Source: Halorhodospira sp. (GTDB taxonomy: Bacteria; Pseudomonadota; Gammaproteobacteria; Nitrococcales; Halorhodospiraceae). Taken from it: DNA of 14,492 bases. Numbering within the stretch: the stretch's first letter is position 1; every line of letters starts with the position of its first letter. The stretch is taken from the NCBI GenBank assembly GCA_007127935.1, contig SKYL01000046.1:1-14492 (forward strand). The letters are read 5' to 3'. Positions 5,716 through 12,577 of the stretch are shown here, piece after piece. The translations under genes and the position numbers were made by a program. The notes under the pieces were generated by a model that saw only the letters and a list, made by a program, of their open reading frames with translations, made no database searches and was not told where the DNA came from.

Positions 5716-8246
5716 AACGGCGTCCGGCGCACTGGTTGATGGTGGCGGCGGTCCTGTTGTTCCTGGAAACGCAAGCGGACGAGGGGCTGGCCGAGCGGAT
5801 CGAGGCCGGCCCCGACCACGCGCTTCCGGCGCCGATCCCCCGGGGCACGCCCCCGGAAACCGAGGTCGATACCACCGGGATTCACTACCACCTGCGCCGT
5901 GGCGACCGGACCACCGCCCGCCGCGAGATGGACCGCCTGCGACGGGAGAATCCAGGCTGGCAGCCCTCCGATGAACTCATCGCGCTGTTCGAGGCTGCCG
6001 CCATGGGCGCCGGCCCGGCGACACGCCAAGAGCGGGCGTGGAACTGCTATACCGAGGCCCGGGCACTGGTGGAGAGCGGGGCGTTGGAGGCGGCTCGGCC
6101 GAAGATCCTCTGCGCCGAGGCCCACGGACAAACCCGTGCATTCGAGTCACTGGGGTGGCACCTCATCCACCGGGGGCAACCCGCCGATGCCGCGGCCCTG
6201 TTCGCGTTACAACACCCCCGGGACGCCGAGGCCGTTCACGCCCGGGCCATCGCGTTGAAGACTCAGGGCAAGCACGAGGCGGCCACCGATTGGCTCTGTG
6301 ACCACGCCTATCTTTCCTCAGACCTCCAGACCGCGTGCATCGACGATCTACTCTCCCTGGGCTGGACCCACCACCAACGACAAGAGTGGGACTCTGCCCA
6401 ACAACGGTTCCGGCAGGCCGCCCGGCGGGGCGGAGGGCGACCCGCCCGGCAGGGGCTGGCCGAGGCCTGTTACGCCCAAGCCAAAATGCTGGTTGATCAG
6501 GGCACCATGGACAACGTGCCATCGCGCATCCGTTGCGCCGAGGCCAACGGCCGCCGGGGCGCCGCCGAGTCACTGGCGTGGGGAGCGCTTGATCGCGACC
6601 GGCCCAACGCGGCTCTTACCCTCTTTGCAATGCGACGACCACCATCCGAGGAGAGCCTCTACGGTCAACATCTCGCCCTGGCGGCCGTGGACAAACACAA
6701 CCGGTCCGTGGACCTAGCCTGCGACAACGCCCACCGCTCCCTCCGCCTGCGCGAAGGGTGCGCCGACGGCCTCGCGCTCCGCATGGCCGACGCCTTCGCT
6801 ATGGACGACCACCCGGCGGTCCTCGATGCGGCCCGCCGTCTGGAGCGCACCGGGGCGGAGCGCCCCGCGGTGCAGCCGCTGGTGGCGTGGTCGATGTTGC
6901 GCATGGGGCATCGAGCCGAGGCCGCGGGCCTCTTCGACGCGCTGCTGACGGTCGCGCCGGACAACACGGCCCACGGAGCCGGCCTGATCCTCGCCCTGGA
7001 GGATGACCGGGCGGCGCTCCAGACGGCCAGAGACCGGCATCCGGTGGTGGACCGCCTTCTCACCGAAGACACCTTTGCGCGCGCCTGGACCCGCGGCCAA
7101 TTCGACCTCGCCACGCGGCTGGACATGGACCACCCCGCCCTGGCCGGCCGCGACGGCGTCTATGTGGAGGCCGGATTCGGACGGCGCCAACGGCGCGGGG
7201 ATGCGGGCCTGTCCCGGCTCCGGGCCCTCACGCCCCACGTGGCGGTGGGTGGCATGGCGGGCGACACCCGCCTGAAGGCCACCCTGCACGCCCCACGGCT
7301 GGAGAGCGGCTCCCCGGCGAGCGACGCCGCGTTCGGCGGCCGACCGGCACCGGATATTCGCCCCCCCCGGTCCGAGGTGGACGGTGTCGGCGGAACGATC
7401 CTAGCCTACCGGGAAGAAGAAGGGTGGAATCTCTGGGCCGCCGTGGGCAGGACTCCGGCCGGCTTCCCGGTCGCCCCCGCCACGGTGGGCGAGGCGGGCG
7501 TACGGCGCCTCACCGACCAGTGGGTACTGACCGGCCGCCTCCACCGGCAGCCGGTGGAAGAGAGCCTGCTGTCGGCCGCCGGCGCCCGGGACAGCACTTC
7601 CCGCCGGACTTGGGGACGGGTCATCGACGAAGGAGGCACCGTGGAAGTGATCCGGCTCCTGGGAGAACGGACGGCGGTGGGCGCCGCGGCCGAATACGCC
7701 CGCGTGGAGGGCAGGCGGGTCGCCACCAACCATCGCACCGCTCTACGCACAGACCTCACATGGGATGTCTCCGAAGCGCCGGCGGCGGAGATATCCGAGC
7801 ATCTGCGCATCGGCCCCTTCCTCGCCCACCAGCGTTACCGCAAGAACCTGAGCCACTTCACCGTCGGTCACGGCGGTTACTACAGCCCCCGGTCGGCCAC
7901 CACCGCCGGACTCGCGGTGGACTGGCTCACCCGCGAAGGCCGGCCCCGGCTGTTCCGCACCCGGCTCGCCCTGGGCTACGAGCGGGCTAAAGAGGATTCG
8001 GCACCACGCTTTCCCCTCGACCGCAACGACCCGGAAACCTACGCCGGCACACGGACCAGCGGCCCGGTGCTGCAACTGCAAGCGGAAGGGATCTGGTTGC
8101 ACGCCTCGGCCTGGACCGCGGGTGGCTTCCTGATCCACTCCAACACCCGCCACCACCAGGAACTCACCGTCGGCATATTGGTTCGGCTCCACTTCTCAAG
8201 TCGCACCGCCATGTTCAGCGACGACCTACCTCTCTGGCACCCGTAA
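5712..8246 (+). CDS. bcsC: Short BcsC-type cellulose export porin with a Cys-rich duplicated periplasmic domain
   Basis: Outer-membrane exporter of cellulose. The start at 5712 overlaps the bcsZ stop (ATGA), has GAGAGG just upstream and gives 844 aa with a signal peptide (LMVAAVLLFLETQA). An upstream in-frame ATG at 5664 would add 16 charged residues inside bcsZ. The C-terminal part, roughly 480-830, is a BcsC-type beta-barrel. Its family motifs are PVEESLLSAAG (from 614), a TWGRV segment, GHGGYYSP (719) and the YERAKEDSAPRFPLD stretch. About 16 residues follow the last strand-like segment (LTVGILVRLHF). The N-terminal part is a helical, TPR/Sel1-like solenoid, far shorter than in E. coli BcsC (about 1157 aa in total). 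It contains an ungapped duplication with cysteines at 112, 134, 196, 209 and 253, 275, 337, 350; I find no others in the protein. A C8 run lies at 7361-7368. The barrel assignment is firm; the fold of the repeat region is inferred. Confidence 0.9.
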   Translation: MKRRPAHWLMVAAVLLFLETQADEGLAERIEAGPDHALPAPIPRGTPPETEVDTTGIHYHLRRGDRTTARREMDRLRRENPGWQPSDELIALFEAAAMGAGPATRQERAWNCYTEARALVESGALEAARPKILCAEAHGQTRAFESLGWHLIHRGQPADAAALFALQHPRDAEAVHARAIALKTQGKHEAATDWLCDHAYLSSDLQTACIDDLLSLGWTHHQRQEWDSAQQRFRQAARRGGGRPARQGLAEACYAQAKMLVDQGTMDNVPSRIRCAEANGRRGAAESLAWGALDRDRPNAALTLFAMRRPPSEESLYGQHLALAAVDKHNRSVDLACDNAHRSLRLREGCADGLALRMADAFAMDDHPAVLDAARRLERTGAERPAVQPLVAWSMLRMGHRAEAAGLFDALLTVAPDNTAHGAGLILALEDDRAALQTARDRHPVVDRLLTEDTFARAWTRGQFDLATRLDMDHPALAGRDGVYVEAGFGRRQRRGDAGLSRLRALTPHVAVGGMAGDTRLKATLHAPRLESGSPASDAAFGGRPAPDIRPPRSEVDGVGGTILAYREEEGWNLWAAVGRTPAGFPVAPATVGEAGVRRLTDQWVLTGRLHRQPVEESLLSAAGARDSTSRRTWGRVIDEGGTVEVIRLLGERTAVGAAAEYARVEGRRVATNHRTALRTDLTWDVSEAPAAEISEHLRIGPFLAHQRYRKNLSHFTVGHGGYYSPRSATTAGLAVDWLTREGRPRLFRTRLALGYERAKEDSAPRFPLDRNDPETYAGTRTSGPVLQLQAEGIWLHASAWTAGGFLIHSNTRHHQELTVGILVRLHFSSRTAMFSDDLPLWHP
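6045..6890 (+). repeat. Two-copy, 423-bp in-frame duplication in bcsC with four cysteines per copy
   Basis: Copy 1 covers residues 112-252 and copy 2 covers 253-393, a period of 141 residues. The best-conserved part of each copy is the first 99 residues. Cysteine spacing is identical in both copies: +22, +62 and +13. Shared landmarks are CY at the start, CAEA at the second Cys, ESL-x-W after it, LFA about 30 residues past the second Cys, CD at the third, and a final Cys. Comparing the 98 residues from the first Cys through the one before the fourth, plus that fourth Cys, I count 36 matches by hand with no gaps. The register seems to continue, degenerate, after residue 393, where the next Cys position is Ser394. 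The DNA has diverged, so this is an old duplication. Confidence 0.85.
7361..7368 (+). repeat. C8 homopolymer inside bcsC
   Basis: Eight consecutive C bases encode part of R550-P-P-R553, in the linker just before or at the start of the barrel region. It is the longest single-base run I noticed in the window. A one-base slip here would frameshift the last 290 or so residues and remove the export barrel. Whether it varies in length is unknown. Confidence 0.7.
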
Positions 8247-8262
8247 CCCCCTCCCTATTGAG

Positions 8263-8280
8263 CGCGGCTCCCACACCGCG
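8263..8280 (+). terminator. Weak hairpin after bcsC (possible terminator)
   Basis: CGCGG at 8263-8267 pairs with CCGCG at 8276-8280 around an 8-nt loop, 17 nt after the bcsC stop. Only a short, broken T-rich stretch (TTCCCTTTAT) follows, so this is a poor intrinsic terminator at best. The rest of the 143-bp gap to the next gene holds no convincing promoter, RNA or gene; an 18-codon ORF at 8292-8348 has no support. Confidence 0.22.
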
Positions 8281-8389
8281 AGGTTCCCTTTATGCAGATC
8301 TGGAAGGAGATTACCGGGGTTGCGTATTTGCGGTTTCGCCCACCCTGATGCATGGTTAAGGGAATCGGATCCATTCACCGGAGGCGACG

Positions 8390-9076
8390 ATGGGAACGCT
8401 GGGCTGGCTGTTTCTCGGACTGGTGGCGGTGGCCACGGCGGCGCTCTTCTTCTGGCTTGGCCGCCATAACGCGCCCACCAGCCGCCAAATCCGGGAACTG
8501 GAGGAGAAATTGGCCAACAGCCATGTCGAGATGGGCCAGTACCGGCAGGAGGTGAACCGGCACTTCGAACGGACGGCGGAGTTGGTGGGGGACGTTACTG
8601 CGGCCTACCGGAATCTCTATCACCACTTGGCGGAGGACTCCCAGCGGCTGGCCCCCGGCCCGGCGGAACGGTTGCTGGAGTCCATGGGTGAACGGGCCCT
8701 GCTGGAGCGCCGCGGCGAGGAGCCGCCCGCCGATTACGCCCCGGATGAACCCTTTGACGAAGTGCGCCACGCCGAACCCGAACCCGAACCCGAACCCGAA
8801 CCCGAACCCGAACCCAGCGAGCACTCCAAAGCAGAGTCAGTCGAGACGGAGACACCTGAGCCCGAAACGCCCGAACCGACAGCGCCCCAACCGGAAGAAC
8901 GGAAACCCGAAGCACCCATGCCGGAGGAGCAAGCACCGGGAGAGCAGGTACCGGAGGAGCAAGTACCGGAAGAACCCGAACCGGTGGAGGAAGGGCGGGA
9001 ACGCAGGTCGGCGGACGACGAGACGGAAGAGCGCCCAACCCCGGCCAGCCCCCGCGATGACCGGGACCCGCGCTGA
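8390..9076 (+). CDS. zapG: YhcB/ZapG family inner-membrane protein (DUF1043) with Glu/Pro-rich tail
   Basis: Membrane-anchored envelope and cell-division factor of the YhcB/ZapG family, typical of gammaproteobacteria. The ATG at 8390 has GGAGG 5 nt upstream and gives 228 aa. Residues 4-22 form one membrane helix (LGWLFLGLVAVATAALFFWLG). Residues 30-70 look like a coiled coil (RQIRELEEKLANSHVEMGQY). The family block HFERTAELVGDVTAAYRNLYHHLA follows, matching the E. coli pattern of a HFxRSAELL segment followed by YRxLYxH. E. coli YhcB is only about 130 aa. Here about 90 extra C-terminal residues, very rich in Glu and Pro, include seven EP dipeptides in a row and five PEEQ-like pentapeptides. 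The tail is probably disordered; its role is unknown. An overlapping frame from 8352 was rejected because it lacks this Shine-Dalgarno site and the family match. The stop codon abuts that of tamB. Confidence 0.88.
   Translation: MGTLGWLFLGLVAVATAALFFWLGRHNAPTSRQIRELEEKLANSHVEMGQYRQEVNRHFERTAELVGDVTAAYRNLYHHLAEDSQRLAPGPAERLLESMGERALLERRGEEPPADYAPDEPFDEVRHAEPEPEPEPEPEPEPSEHSKAESVETETPEPETPEPTAPQPEERKPEAPMPEEQAPGEQVPEEQVPEEPEPVEEGRERRSADDETEERPTPASPRDDRDPR
8774..8815 (+). repeat. Perfect GAACCC hexamer repeat, 7 copies, in zapG
   Basis: Seven identical tandem copies of GAACCC encode seven Glu-Pro dipeptides. Because the unit is 6 nt, slippage would lengthen or shorten the tail without breaking the frame. 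Perfect codon-level identity suggests recent expansion. Confidence 0.92.
8918..8992 (+). repeat. Degenerate 15-bp tandem repeat in zapG (pentapeptide xPEEQ)
   Basis: Five 15-bp units starting at 8918, 8933, 8948, 8963 and 8978 encode MPEEQ, APGEQ, VPEEQ, VPEEP and EPVEE. The units are imperfect, unlike the hexamer array upstream. They extend the acidic Pro-rich tail. Confidence 0.75.
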
Positions 9077-12000
9077 TCACTCGATCTCGAAGCGGTACAT
9101 CAGATCCAGGGCGCTCTCCATACCGCTGACCGCCTCCAGGTAGAGCTGCCAAGTCAGGTAGTAGCGCAGGGTCACGGTGTTGCCCGGCAGGAAGACGCCC
9201 ACGCCATAGGCCACGTAGAGGCGGGGCGAGAGGTAGCCGGAGAGGACCACTTGGGCGCCTTCATCGTCCCCCACGGCCTCGATATCGAACTCTCGGATCC
9301 CCAACTGCTCGGCGAATGACGCCGCGGCGGCTCCGCCGCCGTAGACCCCCAGCGCCAGCGCCGCATGCATCAGCACGTCGTCCCCCTCCGGTCCTCCCCG
9401 CCCCATGGGCCGCCCGCGGACCAAGTAGGAGAGGGCATCTTCCTGCGACATGGGCGGCTCCGAGAAGAGAACCACCGTCGGGTCGTCGGCGAACCCTTCC
9501 ACCCGGACGCCGGCGGTCACCCGGTCACGCTCGATACGGCGGACCGCCTCCACCTCGATGCGGGGACGTTGGGGCGGCCCGAAGAAGATGAGCAGGCCGC
9601 GCCGGATCGCCAAGCGCTGGCCGTAAGCCTCGTAGACGCCGTCCTCGATGCGGATCTCGCCGATGACTTCCGGCTCGGCATCCGCGACCTGCCGCAGGCG
9701 CAGCCCCCCCGTCAGCCGCCCCCGCACCCCGTATCCGGCCAGGGTAAGGGCCTGGCCCAGATCGACCTCCACGTCAGCGGCCACCCTCCACCCATCGGGC
9801 ACCTCCGGCTCCGCTTCCACCACCTCACGGCCCACCACCACCACATCCCGCGAGAAGGGCGCCGCCCGCCAAGGGACCTCATGCACGGTCACCGCCCCCG
9901 AGGCCACAACCACCTTACCTTCCAACCGAGCCTCGCCCGGCGCCAGCCAAAGGCGCAGGTCGGGGTCGACGCGCGCCTCCAGGAGCGGCGGCTGACTGAC
10001 CGCCAAATCCCGGCCGGTGACGTCCATGTGCAGCCACCACGCCCCCGAAGGCCAGCCGGCCGCGCCACGGATGACGGCCCGCCCCTCCCCCGAACGGAAC
10101 GTCCCGGCGATGGCCGCATCATCGCCGTCCACATCCACCCGCAGATCGAGCCCCTCCACCCGTAGCGGCCATTCCGGGGCGCTGAAGCGGCCGCCGGTCA
10201 GCCGGATGAAACCGCGAAACTCCGGATCACGCCAAGTCCCACCCACCTCGCCCTGGGCCGACAAGACGCCCGAGACCGGCCCCAGCGCTGGGAAAAAGGT
10301 CCGCACGAACCCGAGCCGGACCACCTCCACTTCCACTTGACCGTCCAGTCCGCGCCGCCCCGGCCGAGGATCGGTCCCCACCACCAGCCGGGCGTGGCCC
10401 GCGGCCTCCGAGACAAAGTCCAGTTCCACCTCGGCGCGCCCCTCCCGGTACCGCCCCGCCGCAGCCAGGCGCTCGTAGCCCAGATCACGGATTTCGTGCT
10501 CCGCCTCGTCTCCCTCCTCGCCGATCACCCACGCCATCCGGCCTTCACCGCCTTCCAACGTCAATTCCGCCGTCAGCCCTTCCGCCCCTCCCCAGCGGAC
10601 CACGCCCCGGCCACCCAGGCCACCCTCCCAAGTCGCACGCGGGGGCAGCCAAGGCTCCAGCCACTGAAAAAGGAACCCATCCAGATCCACGATAATCGCT
10701 CCACGATCGGGGCCGACCCGAACATCTTCCATGCAGATGGACGCGTCCCGGTACGCCCAGCAGTGGGCTGCCAGAGCCAACACCCCGTCGGTCCACGACA
10801 GGTGGACCGGCGCCCGGACATCCAGTCGCTGTTCCTGGACCGCCACCGACCCACCGGTGATCAGACCGCGCCAGCGGGTCCACTGGTCGAGCCCCCCGGT
10901 GGCGGCAAGCCGCCCCTCCACCACGGGGCCCACCATTTCCCACTCCAAGGCATGAAGGGCCAGCGTGCCCTCACCCCTCAGGCGGACCCGGTCGAAGGCG
11001 ACCTCGGGGAAATCGACGCCGCGGGCGGTCACCGCCAGCGCGCCGGGGGCGCGACCAGCCTCCGGTAGACGGGCGTCGAAGTGCAGTGACGCCACCCGGC
11101 GGCCTTCCCACAACAGACCCGTCCCCCCGCCGGAGGCCACGACACCGGGGTTGGAAGGCGGCCCCTGGATGTGGGCGCGCAACTCCGCCCGGCCGCCCGC
11201 CCGCCGGTCCAAGACCGCCAGATCGGCCACCTCCACCGCCACATCGAGATCCCAGACCTCCGCCAGCCGCCCATGGACCCGGGCCACGCCCACCGGCGAG
11301 AGCGCCCGCACCCGGTCCAAGACCCAGGCTCCATCCAGGGCGCGCTCCACCCGCCCCCCGGCGGTCACCGGACGGCCACGGTACAGGCCTTGCAACCGCT
11401 CGGACTCCACGCCCAGCGCCCAACCGTCGGCGCCGGCGAGCCCCGTGACCGCCACTGCGCCTTCCACCCCGGTGGGAAGCCCCGGCCACTTTGTATCCGG
11501 CGCCAGATCCCGGCCCTCCACCCGGGTTTGCCATTGGACGCCGCCGACATCCCACGCCACACGCCCATCCCCCGCCACGCGCCCGCCCAGGACATCCCCC
11601 TCCAAGACGTGGAAGACCGCCTCCGCGACGGTGACCCGGCCACTGCCACGCCACCGCCCCCGGGGAATGTGGAGCCCATCCAAATCGCCATCCAGCATGA
11701 AATCCGCCCCGGACCGGTCGCCCTCGGCGGTCAACCGCAGCCCGCTTACCGCCACCTGCTCCCTGCTCTCGAGGGGCCACCCGCCTTCGGCCTCCTCCAG
11801 GCGCAGGCGAAAGGGGAGTGCCGGGTCCAGGGGCGCCAACTCGGCCTCCACGGCGGCCTTTACCGGGCCGCCCACGCGCCCCTCCAGATGCAGCTCCTCC
11901 ACTGTCCCCGCGGCCGTGATCCCAAATTGAAACCGGGGGGTAATACCCGGCGCCGTCAGGGTGCCGTGGGCGGTGGCCTCCAACGGATAGGCGCCGGCGG

Positions 12001-12577
12001 TGCGCACCTGCCCCTGGGCCTCCACCCACCCCTCCGGGTGGTCCAGGTGGAGCCGGTAAACCTCCCAGCGCGAACCATCCACCGACAAAGAGGCCTCCAG
12101 CCGGTTCAGATCCCATACGGCATCCCCCCGGGTGATCCGCAGCCCATGGACCGCCACGTCGCCCAGGCGGACCGGCCACGGCGATGCCACTGGCGGCAGA
12201 TCCCACGGCCCGCGGGCGTCGTCCGGGGACGGCGGCGCCTCCGGGAGGACCACCCGGACCTCCCGCAGCCATAGGGAGTGAAGGCAAATAAGACGGCGCG
12301 CCAAGCATCCGGCGTCCCACACCCCCACGGCGGCCTCGATCTCCACCCGCACCGCGTCGTCCCGCCAGCGCAGGTTCCGCACCTCCACCCCGTGGGCCAA
12401 GCTGCCGCCCACCACGGTAAGTTCCAGGCGGGGCTCCCGCTCCATCGCCCGCTCCGCCACCCACTCCGCCCCGGCGGGGGTATAGAGCAGCCACAACACC
12501 GCCACCAGTGCCGCCGCCACGGACAGGCTGAACAGCGCCGCGACGGCGCCCGCCAGCCGGCTAGGCCATCGCCTCAC
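9077..12577 (-). CDS. tamB: Translocation and assembly module inner-membrane subunit TamB (AsmA-like, DUF490)
   Basis: Large envelope-spanning AsmA-like protein that works with TamA in outer-membrane protein assembly and is linked to phospholipid transport. It is 1166 aa from a GTG at 12577 that overlaps the tamA stop (GTGA); E. coli TamB is 1259 aa. No ATG lies between this GTG and the end of the membrane helix, and the same frame upstream runs through tamA. Residues about 7-28 form the N-terminal anchor (LAGAVAALFSLSVAAALVAVLWLLY). A long repetitive beta-rich region follows. The DUF490 C-terminus ends ...YLSPRLYVAYGVGVFLPG... and ...ALDLMYRFEIE, typical of the family. I noticed only four cysteines, in two close pairs: C91/C98 and C606/C615. 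Its stop codon (TCA on the plus strand, 9077-9079) directly follows the zapG stop. Confidence 0.93.
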   Translation of the reverse strand: MRRWPSRLAGAVAALFSLSVAAALVAVLWLLYTPAGAEWVAERAMEREPRLELTVVGGSLAHGVEVRNLRWRDDAVRVEIEAAVGVWDAGCLARRLICLHSLWLREVRVVLPEAPPSPDDARGPWDLPPVASPWPVRLGDVAVHGLRITRGDAVWDLNRLEASLSVDGSRWEVYRLHLDHPEGWVEAQGQVRTAGAYPLEATAHGTLTAPGITPRFQFGITAAGTVEELHLEGRVGGPVKAAVEAELAPLDPALPFRLRLEEAEGGWPLESREQVAVSGLRLTAEGDRSGADFMLDGDLDGLHIPRGRWRGSGRVTVAEAVFHVLEGDVLGGRVAGDGRVAWDVGGVQWQTRVEGRDLAPDTKWPGLPTGVEGAVAVTGLAGADGWALGVESERLQGLYRGRPVTAGGRVERALDGAWVLDRVRALSPVGVARVHGRLAEVWDLDVAVEVADLAVLDRRAGGRAELRAHIQGPPSNPGVVASGGGTGLLWEGRRVASLHFDARLPEAGRAPGALAVTARGVDFPEVAFDRVRLRGEGTLALHALEWEMVGPVVEGRLAATGGLDQWTRWRGLITGGSVAVQEQRLDVRAPVHLSWTDGVLALAAHCWAYRDASICMEDVRVGPDRGAIIVDLDGFLFQWLEPWLPPRATWEGGLGGRGVVRWGGAEGLTAELTLEGGEGRMAWVIGEEGDEAEHEIRDLGYERLAAAGRYREGRAEVELDFVSEAAGHARLVVGTDPRPGRRGLDGQVEVEVVRLGFVRTFFPALGPVSGVLSAQGEVGGTWRDPEFRGFIRLTGGRFSAPEWPLRVEGLDLRVDVDGDDAAIAGTFRSGEGRAVIRGAAGWPSGAWWLHMDVTGRDLAVSQPPLLEARVDPDLRLWLAPGEARLEGKVVVASGAVTVHEVPWRAAPFSRDVVVVGREVVEAEPEVPDGWRVAADVEVDLGQALTLAGYGVRGRLTGGLRLRQVADAEPEVIGEIRIEDGVYEAYGQRLAIRRGLLIFFGPPQRPRIEVEAVRRIERDRVTAGVRVEGFADDPTVVLFSEPPMSQEDALSYLVRGRPMGRGGPEGDDVLMHAALALGVYGGGAAAASFAEQLGIREFDIEAVGDDEGAQVVLSGYLSPRLYVAYGVGVFLPGNTVTLRYYLTWQLYLEAVSGMESALDLMYRFEIE

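Noticed and set aside
8292..8348. 18-codon ORF in the gap before zapG
   Set aside because: No ribosome site at the right distance and no recognisable leader-peptide pattern.
8734..8919. Minus-strand Gly-Ser repeat frame at the zapG hexamer array
   Set aside because: Simply the reverse reading of the GAACCC repeat; periodic but not evidence of a gene.
8774..8992. Possible CRISPR array from the repeats in zapG
   Set aside because: The units are 6 and 15 bp, contiguous, without spacers, and keep the coding frame.
9365..10165. Plus-strand 266-codon frame opposite tamB
   Set aside because: His/Pro/Arg-rich shadow without start context or family features.
10971..12494. Minus-strand 507-codon frame inside tamB in another register
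   Set aside because: Translation is almost all Gly, Arg and Pro; out of frame with the recognisable TamB protein.
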